A stretch of DNA of 64,000 nt, taken from positions 1-64,000 of the forward strand of contig NZ_FOGP01000001.1 in assembly GCF_900111255.1 (NCBI RefSeq), in the 5' to 3' direction. This document shows positions 47,390 through 56,952 of this stretch, piece by piece (the first letter of the stretch is position 1; each line of letters starts with the position of its first letter). Source of the DNA: Parafannyhessea umbonata (GTDB taxonomy: Bacteria > Actinomycetota > Coriobacteriia > Coriobacteriales > Atopobiaceae). The notes beneath the pieces were generated by a model. That model was not told where the DNA came from. It worked only from the letters and a program-made list of their open reading frames with translations, and did not search any database. The position numbers and the translations under genes are program-made.

Positions 47390-50056
47390 ATGCAATCTGA
47401 CCAGCAGCAACTGTTCTCGTTCGGCACCCCTGCTCAGGACCGCGAGCCTCAGGTCGCGACTGTGCCCGCGGCTCCCGCCGTCGAACCCGAAGCCGCGCCT
47501 GCGGCCGCGCCCGTGGTGGACCTCACCACGCTCAACCCGGCCCAGCGCCAGGCGGCCGAGTGCACGCACGGGCCGCTGCTGGTCTTGGCGGGCGCCGGCT
47601 CAGGCAAGACCCGCGTGCTCACCTACCGCATCGCGCACATGATCAACGACGAGGGCGTCCGTCCCTGGCAGATCCTGGCCATCACCTTCACCAACAAGGC
47701 CGCGGCCGAGATGCGCGAGCGTCTGGGCAAGATCCTTCCCGACGGCACGCGCGGCATGTGGATATGCACCTTCCACGCCATGTGCGTGAGGATGCTGCGC
47801 GAGGACGGCGAGCTTTTGGGCTACCAGGGCAACTTCACCATCTACGATGACGATGACTCGAAGCGCCTGGTCAAGTCCATCATGAGCGACCTCAACATCG
47901 ACCAGAAGCAGTGCCCCATCAACTCGATCCGCTCCAAGATCAGCCAGGCCAAGAACGGCCTCGTCTATCCGGACGAGATGGAGGGCTCCGCCAAGTCGCC
48001 CGTCGAGCACGCTGCCGCGCGCGTCTACCGTGCCCTCCAGCAGCGCCTCGAGCGCGCCAACGCCATGGACTTCGACGACCTGCTGGTCAAGACGTATGAA
48101 CTTCTCTCCAAGTACCCGGAGGTGCTTGACCACTACCAGGAGCGCTTCCGCCAGATCAGCGTCGACGAGTACCAGGACACCAACGGCGTTCAGTACGCCA
48201 TCACCAACCTGCTCGCGCGCAAGCACCAGAACCTCATGGTCGTCGGCGATGACGACCAGTCCATCTACAGCTGGCGTGGCGCCGACATCAAGAACATCCT
48301 GAGCTTCCGCAAGGACTATCCCAACGCGACGGTGGTCAAGCTCGAGCAGAACTACCGCTCGACCGGCCACATCCTCAACGCGGCCAACGCGGTCGTGCGC
48401 CACAACATGCGCCGCGAGGCGAAGCGCCTGTTCACCGATAGGGGAGACGGCGAGAAGGTCCAGCTCTTCCAGGCGGCGGACGAGCGCGACGAGGGGCGCT
48501 GGATTGGCTCCGAGATCGAGAAGCTGCACGACGCGGGCACCAGCTATGACGACATCGCGGTCTTCTACCGCACCAACGCGCAGTCCCGTACGCTCGAAGA
48601 CATGTTCCTGCGCGCGGGCGTCCCCTACAAGATCGTGGGCGGCACGCGATTCTTCGACCGCGCGGAGATCCGTGACGTGACGGCCTACCTCAAGCTGGTC
48701 GTCAACCCTGACGACGACGTGAGCGCGCTGCGCGTCATCAACACCCCGCGCCGCGGCATCGGCACCACCAGCGTCAACAAGATCCGAGACTACGCCGCCC
48801 AGGCGGGAATCTCGTTCTTCTCGGCCGCCCAGGCCTGCGCGACCGAGTCGGGGATCCTCTCGACCAAGTGCCGCAACGCGCTTGTCGAGTTCACCAACAC
48901 CATCGAGACCGCACGCCACATGGACGGCGAGCTCTCGCGCGTGGTCGAGGCCATCATCGACCGCACCGGCCTCATCAGGTCGCTCCAGGCGGAAAACTCG
49001 GTCGAGGCGGACAGCCGCGTCGAGAACATCCGAGAGTTCTTCAGCGTCGCGCAGGAGTTCGACGAGACGCACGACGACGTGGCCGAGACGCTCGAGAGTC
49101 TGCGACAGCTGCGCGAGGCCGGCATGGCCGACGCCCAGGCGGACGAGGTCCCCGAGGTCTCCGTGCCCCAGGGCTACTTTGCCGACGCGCTGGTGACTCC
49201 TCCCGCGGCCCCGGGCGCCCAGGCGAGCCTCGCCACGCCCGAGATGGCGCGCCCGGAGGTCGCCGCCGAGAAGCTCCCCGCCTTCATGGAGTGGCTCGCC
49301 CTGCGTTCCGACCTCGACTCCCTTGCGGGCCAGTCGAGCGCCATCACGATGATGACCATCCACTCCGCCAAGGGCCTCGAGTTCCCCGTCGTCTTCGTCG
49401 CCGGTATGGAGGAGGGCATCTTCCCGCACCGTGCGCACGAGGAGGACCCCGCCTCGATCGAGGAGGAAAGGCGCCTGGCCTACGTCGCCATCACGCGCGC
49501 CGAAAAGAAGCTCTACCTCACCTACGCGGTCACGCGCCGCATGTTCGGGTCGGCCCAGGCCAACCCGCGCAGTCGCTTCGTGAACGAGATTCCCGAGCAG
49601 GAGATCAACGCCATCGGCGTCGGGTCGTCGGGCTTCTCGGGCGTCGGCTGGGAAAAGCGCGGTGACCGCCACGGCACCTATGGCTCGGGTCGCGGCTCGG
49701 AGGTCTACGGTGGCCACGTCTTTGGCAGCCGCACGCGCTCCACCGGAGGCGCTCGCCCAAGTGCCGGTCGTCCCGCCTCGACGGGAACGGGGTTCCCCTC
49801 CTGGCCGGGAAGGCCCACCGGCTCCACGGCCACCCGTCCCTCCGCCGGCGCCTCGGGCGCGGCGAGTGCGCCCGTCAAGCGCGACCGCAGCAAGGAGGCC
49901 GAGTCCTTCTCGGCGGGGGACCGCGTCTCGCACAAGACGTTCGGTCCCGGCGTGGTCAAGGCGGCCTCGGGCGACACCATCGAGGTCTACTTCACGCGCA
50001 CGGGCAAGACCAAGAAGCTCATGAAGGGCTTTGCCCCCATCGTCAAGGTCCAGTAG
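47390..50056 (+). CDS. pcrA: ATP-dependent DNA helicase of the PcrA/UvrD type
   Basis: The 888-residue SF1A helicase unwinds DNA 3' to 5' in repair and replication restart. It has Walker A AGAGSGKTRVLTYRI (about residues 65-79), ITFTNKAAAEMRERL, DEYQDTN (Walker B), GDDDQSIYSWRGAD, and VFYRTNAQSRTLED, plus TIHSAKGLEFPVVFVAGMEEG in domain 2B. The C-terminus ends in the Tudor-like domain GDRVSHKTFGPGVVK that binds RNA polymerase in PcrA. A 45-residue Pro/Ala-rich N-terminal extension and a Gly/Ser/Arg-rich linker (about 740-840) are low-complexity additions. ATG 47390 has GGGAGAAG upstream. Confidence 0.95.
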   Translation: MQSDQQQLFSFGTPAQDREPQVATVPAAPAVEPEAAPAAAPVVDLTTLNPAQRQAAECTHGPLLVLAGAGSGKTRVLTYRIAHMINDEGVRPWQILAITFTNKAAAEMRERLGKILPDGTRGMWICTFHAMCVRMLREDGELLGYQGNFTIYDDDDSKRLVKSIMSDLNIDQKQCPINSIRSKISQAKNGLVYPDEMEGSAKSPVEHAAARVYRALQQRLERANAMDFDDLLVKTYELLSKYPEVLDHYQERFRQISVDEYQDTNGVQYAITNLLARKHQNLMVVGDDDQSIYSWRGADIKNILSFRKDYPNATVVKLEQNYRSTGHILNAANAVVRHNMRREAKRLFTDRGDGEKVQLFQAADERDEGRWIGSEIEKLHDAGTSYDDIAVFYRTNAQSRTLEDMFLRAGVPYKIVGGTRFFDRAEIRDVTAYLKLVVNPDDDVSALRVINTPRRGIGTTSVNKIRDYAAQAGISFFSAAQACATESGILSTKCRNALVEFTNTIETARHMDGELSRVVEAIIDRTGLIRSLQAENSVEADSRVENIREFFSVAQEFDETHDDVAETLESLRQLREAGMADAQADEVPEVSVPQGYFADALVTPPAAPGAQASLATPEMARPEVAAEKLPAFMEWLALRSDLDSLAGQSSAITMMTIHSAKGLEFPVVFVAGMEEGIFPHRAHEEDPASIEEERRLAYVAITRAEKKLYLTYAVTRRMFGSAQANPRSRFVNEIPEQEINAIGVGSSGFSGVGWEKRGDRHGTYGSGRGSEVYGGHVFGSRTRSTGGARPSAGRPASTGTGFPSWPGRPTGSTATRPSAGASGAASAPVKRDRSKEAESFSAGDRVSHKTFGPGVVKAASGDTIEVYFTRTGKTKKLMKGFAPIVKVQ

Positions 50057-50066
50057 GGAGAAGTGC

Positions 50067-50837
50067 ATGGACTTCCTAGGCTCAGAGATCGTCTGGAAGT
50101 GCGCGTTTCTGGCAGTCGTCGCGGTTGCGGCAGCGCTGGCCGCCCGCCTGCTCTCGAGGATGCTCAGGCGCATGCTCGACGCGTCACGGGTGCCCTCGGC
50201 GTCCATCTTCGTCAACCTGGCGAAGGGCGTCGTGTGGGCCTTCGCGCTCCTGGCGGTGCTCCAGCCCGTCTTCGGCGTCCAGCCGACCGCCTTCGTGACC
50301 GCCCTGGGCGTCTCGTCCGTCGTGATCTCGTTTGGCCTGCAGGACACGGTCTCCAACGTGGTTGGCGGACTCAATCTGATGGTCAGCAAGGCCGTCGTGC
50401 CTGACGACGTCGTGAGCGTCAACGGGGTGTCGGGCGTGGTGACCGACGTCAACTGGCGCGCCACGGTCGTGCGCACGCGCGGAGGCACCACCGTCGTAAT
50501 CCCCAACTCGGTGCTCAACAAGAACGCCGTCACCAAGCTCGTACCGTGGGACGCAAGTGACTGCGCGGTCAAGCTGGTCGTGTGCGCCGACGCGGACCTC
50601 GCCGAGGTCGAGCGCACCATCCACAGCAAAGCCCACAAGGCGCTGCGCGACGTCTTGGTTCCTGGACACACGGTGGAGGTCTACTTTACCGAGCTCACCT
50701 CGATGGGCATTCGTTGTACGGTACACCTGCACGTCAAGGGCGGTGTCGGCCTTGACGCGCAAAGGGACAAGCTGGTGCGCGCGCTTGCCGGAAGCAGCTG
50801 GCTGGCATCGGCTACGCTTGCCCTCGAAGAGGAATAG
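50067..50837 (+). CDS. MscS-family mechanosensitive channel
   Basis: The 256-residue channel has three predicted membrane helices: about residues 8-30, 47-70 and 78-100. The third is the pore helix ALGVSSVVISFGLQDTVSNVVGGL (pattern of Gly and Ala typical of MscS TM3; core FGLQDTVSNVVGGLNL). The beta domain VPDDVVSVNGVSGVV and the C-terminal alpha/beta domain follow. It opens on membrane tension and protects against osmotic downshock. The start is 11 nt after the pcrA stop with GGGAGAAG in between, so both genes are co-transcribed. Confidence 0.92.
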   Translation: MDFLGSEIVWKCAFLAVVAVAAALAARLLSRMLRRMLDASRVPSASIFVNLAKGVVWAFALLAVLQPVFGVQPTAFVTALGVSSVVISFGLQDTVSNVVGGLNLMVSKAVVPDDVVSVNGVSGVVTDVNWRATVVRTRGGTTVVIPNSVLNKNAVTKLVPWDASDCAVKLVVCADADLAEVERTIHSKAHKALRDVLVPGHTVEVYFTELTSMGIRCTVHLHVKGGVGLDAQRDKLVRALAGSSWLASATLALEEE

Positions 50838-50894
50838 CGCGTCCACAATCGTCGCGACTGGCTCGGCCGGCGCGGGATAGACGTAAGGAGGACC

Positions 50895-51614
50895 ATGAGG
50901 TTCACGCATACCAAGATCGGCATCATCGGCGCCATGGAGGTCGAGGTCGAATACCTCAAGGAGCAGCTTGAGGACGTTAGGGTCACCAAGCGCGCCAACA
51001 TGGAGTTCAACGAGGGCGTCCTCGGCGGCGTCCCCGTCGTCGTGGTCAAGTGCGGCATCGGCAAGATCAATGCCGGCATCTGCGCGCAGGTTCTCTGCGA
51101 CCTGTATGACGTCACGCACGTCATCAACACGGGCGTTGCGGGCTCGCTCGACAGTGCCATCAACATCGGCGACGTGGTCGTGTCTGTCGATGCCGTTCAC
51201 CACGACTTTGACCTGACCAACGTGGGCTACGAGCCGGGCCAGGTGCCTGACATCGACGTACTGGCGTTCCCGGCCGACCCCGAGCTCCGTGCGGCCGCCG
51301 TCGAGGCGGTGCGCAGCGCGGCTCCCGAGATCGGCGTGTTCGAGGGCCGCGTCGCGTCGGGGGACCAGTTCGTTCACACCGACGAGGAAAAGCGTCGCAT
51401 CGTCAGCGTCTTCGGCGGCCGCTGCTGCGAGATGGAGGGTGCCTCCATCGCCCATGCCTGCTACCTCAACGGCGTCCCGTTCGTAATCGTTCGCGCCATC
51501 TCCGACAAGGCCGATGGCAGCTCGAGCGTCGACTACCCCACGTTCGAGAAGGTCGCGGCGCGCCACTGCGCGCAGATCGTCGAGCACATGCTCGCGAAGT
51601 TCGTCCGGCGCTAG
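50895..51614 (+). CDS. mtnN: 5'-Methylthioadenosine/S-adenosylhomocysteine nucleosidase
   Basis: The 239-residue enzyme (Pfs) cleaves S-adenosylhomocysteine to S-ribosylhomocysteine and adenine, and methylthioadenosine likewise. It has IGIIGAMEVEVEYLKEQL at the N-terminus, INTGVAGSLD, CEMEGASIAHACYLNG with the nucleotide-contact Glu, and VRAISDKADG with catalytic Asp. The S-ribosylhomocysteine product is the substrate of LuxS, encoded 51 nt downstream on the same strand. AAGGAGGACC precedes ATG 50895. Confidence 0.95.
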   Translation: MRFTHTKIGIIGAMEVEVEYLKEQLEDVRVTKRANMEFNEGVLGGVPVVVVKCGIGKINAGICAQVLCDLYDVTHVINTGVAGSLDSAINIGDVVVSVDAVHHDFDLTNVGYEPGQVPDIDVLAFPADPELRAAAVEAVRSAAPEIGVFEGRVASGDQFVHTDEEKRRIVSVFGGRCCEMEGASIAHACYLNGVPFVIVRAISDKADGSSSVDYPTFEKVAARHCAQIVEHMLAKFVRR

Positions 51615-51665
51615 ACGCATGCTCTTCTCGCCCGGCGTTTCGTCTTCCAGAAGAAAGGGTCATCC

Positions 51666-52157
51666 ATGGAGAAGATCGCAAGCTTCACTATCGACCACAT
51701 CAAGCTCGAGCCTGGCGTCTACGTGAGCCGCATCGACAAGGATGCGGCGACCGGTGCCGTCGTGACCACCTTCGACCTGCGCATGACCGCTCCCAACCGC
51801 GAGCCGGTCATGAACACCGCCGAGCTGCATACCATCGAGCACCTCTGCGCGACGTTCCTCCGCAACGACGAGGAGTGGTCGAGCCGTGTGGTTTACTTTG
51901 GTCCCATGGGCTGCCGTACTGGCTGCTACCTCGTGCTCTTCGGCCAGTACGAGTCCAAGGACGTCATTGGTCTGGTGACGCGCATGTTCGAGTTCGTGCG
52001 CGACTTTGAGGGCGAGATTCCCGGCGCCAAGCCTGACGAGTGCGGGAACTACCTCGACCAGAACCTGGGCATGGCAAACTGGCTTGCCCGTCGCTACCTG
52101 GACAGCACGCTCTACGGCATCGACGAGGCACACATGACCTATCCGACCAAGGACTAG
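51666..52157 (+). CDS. luxS: S-ribosylhomocysteine lyase (AI-2 synthase)
   Basis: The 163-residue metalloenzyme cleaves S-ribosylhomocysteine to homocysteine and DPD, the AI-2 precursor. The metal site is H55-x3-H59 (LHTIEHL) and C126 (ECGNYLDQNLG); C83 in GPMGCRTG is the catalytic cysteine. With the adjacent mtnN it forms the complete Pfs-LuxS route of the activated methyl cycle. AAGAAAGGG precedes ATG 51666. No AI-2 receptor or transporter is in the window, so a signalling role is not shown. Confidence 0.96.
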   Translation: MEKIASFTIDHIKLEPGVYVSRIDKDAATGAVVTTFDLRMTAPNREPVMNTAELHTIEHLCATFLRNDEEWSSRVVYFGPMGCRTGCYLVLFGQYESKDVIGLVTRMFEFVRDFEGEIPGAKPDECGNYLDQNLGMANWLARRYLDSTLYGIDEAHMTYPTKD

Positions 52158-52179
52158 GTCGCCTCGCATTCACGCAAGC

Positions 52180-52232
52180 GCAAGCTAGGGGGCGCCGCCC
52201 GTCGACAGTGACGAGCGGCGCTCTGCTTGCGG
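52180..52232. terminator. Extended hairpin between luxS and degV genes
   Basis: CGCAAGC/GCTTGCG (52180-52186, 52226-52232) enclose GCGCCGC/GCGGCGC (52193-52199, 52216-52222), giving a long interrupted stem between two convergent genes. No T-run is present. Confidence 0.55.
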
Positions 52233-52249
52233 GCGATGGGGCCCGTTGG

Positions 52250-53119
52250 CTAGACGGCGGCGTTCTGCACGCCGACGCCCACGATGTTGGGGCCGGTGTG
52301 GACGACGAGGTCTGCCTTGATGTCGCGGGTGAACATCTGGGCCACGTGCGGAATCGCCTCGCGCAGGCGCTGCTCGAGCGGCTTGTAGAGGGCCTTGGTC
52401 GCGGTGGAGCAGCACAGGCCGATGCGCACGGACTCGTATTGGGCGGCGTTGTCGGCGACGAGCTTGACAATCGTGTCGAGGCAGCGGTCCCATCCGCGGG
52501 CCTTCTTGGCGATGGTGTAGTAGCCCTCCTCGTTGCAGGTGAGGACGGGCTTGATGTTGAGCGCGTTGCCGATGCGATAGATGTGCTTGTTGATGCGCCC
52601 GCCCCTGTACAGGTTGTCCAGCGACCTGACGCCGAAGTAGATGTCGGTCTGGGCGACCACGACCTGGAGGCGCGCGTCGAGCTCCTCGAAGGGGACTCCC
52701 CGCTCGATGTAGTCGACTGCGCGCTCGACCACCATGCCTGCGACGAGGCCGATCGAGCGGGTGTCGACTACCAAGGTGGGGATGACATCCGTCATCTGGT
52801 CGGCGATCATCTGGGCGGTCTGGTTGGTTGCCGATAGCGCGGATGCGATGGTGACGATGACGGCCCTCTGGTAGCCGTCCTCACGTGCCTGCTCGAGCGC
52901 GTTCTTGATCTGCTCGGGCGAGGGGAGAGAAGTGCGGGGGATCTCCTCCTCGAAGCGAGCGACGACCTCGTCCGCCGTGATGTCCACACCGCTTTGGAAC
53001 GACGAGCCGTCCGAGTAGTTGATGCGCAGCGGCACGACGCGGATGTCGTGCTCGACGCAGTACTCGCGGTCAAGGTCGGTACCCGAATCGGTGATGATGG
53101 CAATGCGCTGGTCGTTCAT
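52250..53119 (-). CDS. DegV-family fatty-acid-binding protein (FakB-like)
   Basis: The 289-residue protein has the DegV fold: IAIITDSGTDLDREYCVEHD at the start (motif ITDSGTDL), then RTSLPSPEQIKNALEQ with the TSxPS fatty-acid carboxylate-binding motif, and a C-terminal SLDNLYRGGRINK segment. DegV/FakB proteins present fatty acids to the kinase FakA for phospholipid synthesis. FakA is not in this window. ATG 53119 has GGAGGGGAAG upstream; longer reading frames to 53329 lack support. Confidence 0.9.
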   Translation of the reverse strand: MNDQRIAIITDSGTDLDREYCVEHDIRVVPLRINYSDGSSFQSGVDITADEVVARFEEEIPRTSLPSPEQIKNALEQAREDGYQRAVIVTIASALSATNQTAQMIADQMTDVIPTLVVDTRSIGLVAGMVVERAVDYIERGVPFEELDARLQVVVAQTDIYFGVRSLDNLYRGGRINKHIYRIGNALNIKPVLTCNEEGYYTIAKKARGWDRCLDTIVKLVADNAAQYESVRIGLCCSTATKALYKPLEQRLREAIPHVAQMFTRDIKADLVVHTGPNIVGVGVQNAAV

Positions 53120-53429
53120 GCTTCCCCTCCGAAGCCGTCTCATCCGTGATCGCGTGCGGCGACGCCTGAGGTATTGGTACCCCAAAAGCATCCGGGCCAC
53201 ACCTCCGAGGGGCCAGCGTCGCAAAAAGCATGTCGCACAGCGCCTGGCCAGGGCTCGAGCGCAACGCTTCCCCGGGTGGTCTGGTCCCCTTTGCGAAGGA
53301 GGCGTTGTTTGGGCGACGGAACACCGCATTGACCATGCCCATGCCGTATTCTCTTAGTAGGACAAAAGTGCCGCGGCCCAGCAGGTCACTTGGGGACCTG
53401 GCCGCGAGCTGGGAGGAGAGCATCGTAGC

Positions 53430-54962
53430 ATGAGCGAGGTACGAAAAAAGAAGATGGGCAAGCGCAGGCGGTATGGCCGTCGCAGCTCCAAGCAGACGAA
53501 GAAGTCCGCGATCATTCGCGAGGACGCCGTCGTCAGCAGGCTTGCGGTCAGGAGCGTCGTGTCGACCGTCACGTCGAACGGCACCATATCCGCGGCCGTA
53601 ATGGTGGGGGCCGCTCTCCTTGCGGTGGTGGTTGCGAACTCGCCTCTCTTTGAGCCGGTGCACCATTTCCTGTCGATGCCGCTCGGCCTCGACATCGGTT
53701 CCGTCCACATGGGAATCTCGCTCGAGGGCTTCGTGAACGACTTTCTGATGTCCATCTTCTTCCTGCTGGTGGGCATCGAGCTCAAGTACGAGATGACCGT
53801 GGGCCAGCTGCGCAAGCCTCGCCAGGCCGCGCTGCCCATGCTCGCGGCGGTCGGCGGCGTCGCCGTTCCCGCCCTCATCTTCCTGTTCTTCAACCATGCC
53901 GGAGCCGCCAACGGCTGGGCCATCCCCATCGCCACCGACATCGCCTTCGCCCTGGGCGTTATGTCCCTTCTGGGCGACCGTGTTGCCCCCGAGACCAAGG
54001 TGTTCTTCCAGACCCTGGCAATCGCCGACGACATCCTGGCCATCGTGGTCCTGGCGGTCTTCTACGGGCAGAGCCCCAACGTTGCGTGGTGCGCGCTCTC
54101 CCTGCTCGTGATCCTGGTGCTTGCCGGAATCCATCGCGCCCGCGTCTACACGGCAAAGTACTACGTGCTCATCGGTCTGGTGCTGTGGTTCTGCATGTAC
54201 AATTCGGGCATCCACGCCACGCTTGCCGGCGTCATCCTGGCGTTCTTCCTGCCTGCGAAGTCCGACGTGCGCCTGAGCAACCTGCGCGACTGGCTCAACA
54301 GCAAGGCGCGCGACCTCGAGGACGACTACGACGACACGGCGCACGTCCTGGGCCAGCACGACTTCACTGAGGCGGCCAACCAGGTCGAGCGCGTGATGCA
54401 TCACGTGACGCCGCCCCTGCAGCGCGTCGAGCGCTACATCGCGACCATGGTCAACTTCTTCATCCTCCCGGTGTTCGCCTTCGTGAACGCACAGGTTCGT
54501 CTGGTTGGCGCCGACCTGGGCATGATCGTGCACGACCCCGTCACCCAGGGCGCTTACCTCGGCGCGGTGGTCGGCAAGCCCATCGGCATCATCCTGGTGA
54601 CGCTGCTGCTGGTGAAGATCGGCTTTGCCAAGCTCCCGAGACACGTCACCTGGGACCAGATCATCGCGGTGGGCATCATGGGAGGCATGGGCTTCACCAT
54701 GTCCATCCTCATCGCGGGGCTCGCGTTCCCCAACCCGGCCGAGGTCATGGCTGCCAAGTGCGCCATCCTTGCGGGCTCCTTCACGGCGGCCCTCCTGGGC
54801 ATCCTGTTCGTACGCGTGCATGACCTCATAAAGGTTGGCGCGACGCCGAAGGGGCGGGCCCAGAAGGAGGCTTCCGGCGAGGGGGCCGCGGCCAAGCAGA
54901 CCGAGCTGCCCGCGCGCAAGGAGGTCGACCTTTCCCCGAACGACGACTTCTTCGACGAATAG
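53430..54962 (+). CDS. nhaA: NhaA-type Na+/H+ antiporter
   Basis: The 510-residue membrane protein has twelve helices of the NhaA family. Key segments are FFLLVGIELKYEMTVGQL in helix 2, PIATDIAFALGVMSLLGDR in helix 4 and ADDILAIVVLAVFYG in helix 5 with the ion-binding Asp pair (about residues 199-200). A conserved Lys of helix 10 is expected in GKPIGIIL. A 100-residue charged cytoplasmic insertion (about 285-330) and a basic N-terminus (KKKMGKRRRYGRRSSKQTKK) extend it beyond the 388 residues of E. coli NhaA. A strong terminator follows. Confidence 0.93.
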   Translation: MSEVRKKKMGKRRRYGRRSSKQTKKSAIIREDAVVSRLAVRSVVSTVTSNGTISAAVMVGAALLAVVVANSPLFEPVHHFLSMPLGLDIGSVHMGISLEGFVNDFLMSIFFLLVGIELKYEMTVGQLRKPRQAALPMLAAVGGVAVPALIFLFFNHAGAANGWAIPIATDIAFALGVMSLLGDRVAPETKVFFQTLAIADDILAIVVLAVFYGQSPNVAWCALSLLVILVLAGIHRARVYTAKYYVLIGLVLWFCMYNSGIHATLAGVILAFFLPAKSDVRLSNLRDWLNSKARDLEDDYDDTAHVLGQHDFTEAANQVERVMHHVTPPLQRVERYIATMVNFFILPVFAFVNAQVRLVGADLGMIVHDPVTQGAYLGAVVGKPIGIILVTLLLVKIGFAKLPRHVTWDQIIAVGIMGGMGFTMSILIAGLAFPNPAEVMAAKCAILAGSFTAALLGILFVRVHDLIKVGATPKGRAQKEASGEGAAAKQTELPARKEVDLSPNDDFFDE

Positions 54963-54964
54963 CG

Positions 54965-55004
54965 AAGAGGGCGAGAAGGACATGCGTCCTTCTCGCCCTC
55001 TTTT
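54965..55004 (+). terminator. Intrinsic terminator of nhaA
   Basis: A perfect 17-bp stem (arm start AAGAGGGCGAGAAGGAC, 54965-54981, pairing with 54986-55002) with a 4-nt loop runs into TTTT at 55001-55004. It starts 3 nt after the stop codon. Confidence 0.9.
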
Positions 55005-55037
55005 CCTATCCCGCGTTCTTGTCTTGCCCGCGGCCCC

Positions 55038-55316
55038 TCACTCTACGGTTCCGTAGACGTAGGCCCATCCGTGAGCCGTGATGATCGAGTTCATCTGGTC
55101 GCACAGGGTGGCGCGCTTGTATTTGCCGCCGGGCAGGAGGTCGATCACCTCGCGCAGGTCGTCGTTGAGGTCGTCGATCTCTGCGCGCTCGATGGCTTCG
55201 AGCTTGGTGACGTAGCCCGAGGGCTTGCGTGCGTAGAGCTCGTTCACGAGCGTCTGAAGGTCGCCGTACTCGGGCGCGGGCGTGCTGCCCGAGGGTGCGG
55301 GTGTCCTGGTGGCCAT
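55038..55316 (-). CDS. Small hypothetical protein
   Basis: The 92-residue protein starts MATRTPAPSGSTPAPEYGDL, with a low-complexity Pro/Ser/Thr N-terminus, then a helical charged region (LEAIERAEIDDLNDDLREVIDLLP) and a conserved-looking end AHGWAYVYGTVE. I recognise no domain. ATG 55316 has GGAAAG upstream. It stands alone on the minus strand between nhaA and the aminotransferase gene. Codon use is like the neighbours, so it is probably a real gene. Confidence 0.65.
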   Translation of the reverse strand: MATRTPAPSGSTPAPEYGDLQTLVNELYARKPSGYVTKLEAIERAEIDDLNDDLREVIDLLPGGKYKRATLCDQMNSIITAHGWAYVYGTVE

Positions 55317-55500
55317 GGCTTTCCAATCTCTCTGGGTACGCATTCGATTGTAGCGGGTCTGCGGCTACGTGCCTGCCCGCATGGGGCCACGAGCCGCCGC
55401 GCGCGGGCTGGGCGCGGCGGCTGAATGCGAGCTTTCCTGATGCTGCGCACCGGCGTGTTGCATATGCACCTTGATGCCTTGCCATCTGATTACCGTATGT

Positions 55501-55527
55501 TTGTTCGCGCGGGTATGGGGATATACT
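55501..55527 (+). promoter_or_regulatory. Promoter of the aminotransferase gene
   Basis: TTGTTC (55501-55506) and TATACT (55522-55527) resemble -35 and -10 hexamers with a short spacer of 15 bp. The start codon is at 55559, 31 nt after the -10. Confidence 0.5.
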
Positions 55528-55558
55528 CACTCATACAACTATGTAATCGGGAGGTAGC

Positions 55559-56845
55559 ATGGCTAACGTGTACGAAGACATGACGACTGAGGCGCTCGAT
55601 GCCGAGATCGAGCACCTTCAAAAGCAGGCTGACGAGATTCGCGCGCAGAACGTCTCGCTCGATATGGCTCGCGGCAAGCCGTCGGCAGAGCAGACGGCGC
55701 TCGCACGTCCGATGCTCGACCTCCTGACCTCCGAGACCAAGCTGGAAGACGGCGCGGCCATCGTCGACAACTACGGAACGCCCGACGGACTTCCCTCTGC
55801 CCGTGCCCTTGCGGCCCAGATTCTGGGCGTCGAACCCGCGAACATCGTGGTTTCAGGCTCGTCCAGCCTCAACCTCATGCACGACGTCGTGACCCATGGT
55901 TTCACGAACGGCGTCGCCGGCAACAAGCCCTGGTGCCAGCAGGGCCAGGTCAAGTGGCTGTGCCCGGCCCCCGGCTATGACCGCCACTTCACCGTGACGG
56001 CCCACCTGGGAATCAAGAACATCCCCGTCCCCATGCATGAGGACGGTCCCGACATGGACATGGTGCAGCGCCTTGTCGAGAGCGACCCCTCGGTCAAGGG
56101 CATCTGGTGCGTCCCCAAGTACGCCAACCCGACGGGCGTCACCTACTCTGACGAGGTGGTGCGTCGCTTCGCGTCGCTCAAGCCCGCCGCCCCCGACTTC
56201 CGCATCTACTGGGACAACGCCTACTGCGTCCATGGCTTCGGCGAGAAGGACGACGCGCTTCTGAACGTCTTTGACGCCCTGGCCGACGCCGGCGCGACCG
56301 ACCTCGTGTATGAGTTCGGCTCTACCGCAAAGGTGACCTTCCCCAGCTCCGGCATCGCGTTCGTCACCGCCTCCGCCTCTGACATGGCCGAGGTCCGCAA
56401 GGCCTTCGGCGTGTCGCGCGTCAGTCCCGAGAAGTTCTCGCAGCTCGCCCATGTCCTGTTCCTCAAGGACCTCGATGGCGTCAAGGCCCACATGGCAAAG
56501 CACGCGGCAATCGTCGCGCCTCGCTTCGCGCTGGTCGAGCAGAAGCTTACCGACGGTCTGGCCGACCTCGGCATCGCCAAGTGGACCCACCCCCACGGCG
56601 GCTACTTCGTGTCGTTTGACGGCCCCGAGGGCTCTGCCCGCAAGATCGTGGCCCTCATGTCCGAGCTTGGGGTAAAGCTCACGCCGGCGGGCGCCACTTG
56701 GCCCTATGGCGACGACCCGCACGACACCAACATCCGAATTGCCCCCACCTATCCGTCCCTCGAAGAGCTGGGGCAGGCGCTCGACATCTTCGTCATCGCG
56801 GTGAGGCTCGTCTCGGCCCGCCTCGCACGGGCTAAGCGCGCCTAG
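55559..56845 (+). CDS. Class I aminotransferase (PF12897 aspartate aminotransferase type)
   Basis: The 428-residue fold-type I PLP enzyme resembles the aspartate-aminotransferase family found in actinobacteria and mycobacteria. SLDMARGKPSAEQ and NYGTPDGLPSARALAAQILG are diagnostic of this subfamily (motif DMARGKP), CVPKYANPTGVTYSDEVV is the N-P-T-G segment, YWDNAYCVHGF holds the PLP-N1 Asp, and K in FGSTAKVTFP binds PLP. It probably makes aspartate/glutamate. ATG 55559 has GGGAGG upstream and a -10 TATACT at 55522-55527. Confidence 0.9.
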   Translation: MANVYEDMTTEALDAEIEHLQKQADEIRAQNVSLDMARGKPSAEQTALARPMLDLLTSETKLEDGAAIVDNYGTPDGLPSARALAAQILGVEPANIVVSGSSSLNLMHDVVTHGFTNGVAGNKPWCQQGQVKWLCPAPGYDRHFTVTAHLGIKNIPVPMHEDGPDMDMVQRLVESDPSVKGIWCVPKYANPTGVTYSDEVVRRFASLKPAAPDFRIYWDNAYCVHGFGEKDDALLNVFDALADAGATDLVYEFGSTAKVTFPSSGIAFVTASASDMAEVRKAFGVSRVSPEKFSQLAHVLFLKDLDGVKAHMAKHAAIVAPRFALVEQKLTDGLADLGIAKWTHPHGGYFVSFDGPEGSARKIVALMSELGVKLTPAGATWPYGDDPHDTNIRIAPTYPSLEELGQALDIFVIAVRLVSARLARAKRA

Positions 56846-56952
56846 CGCGGAGGGGTCAGTGCACATCTGCGCTCGCCCGAAGCGGAGCTTGACGCGCGAC
56901 GAGTTTTTGTAGAATGTGCAGCTGTGTGAATGGGTTAAGAAAGGTGTCTCTT

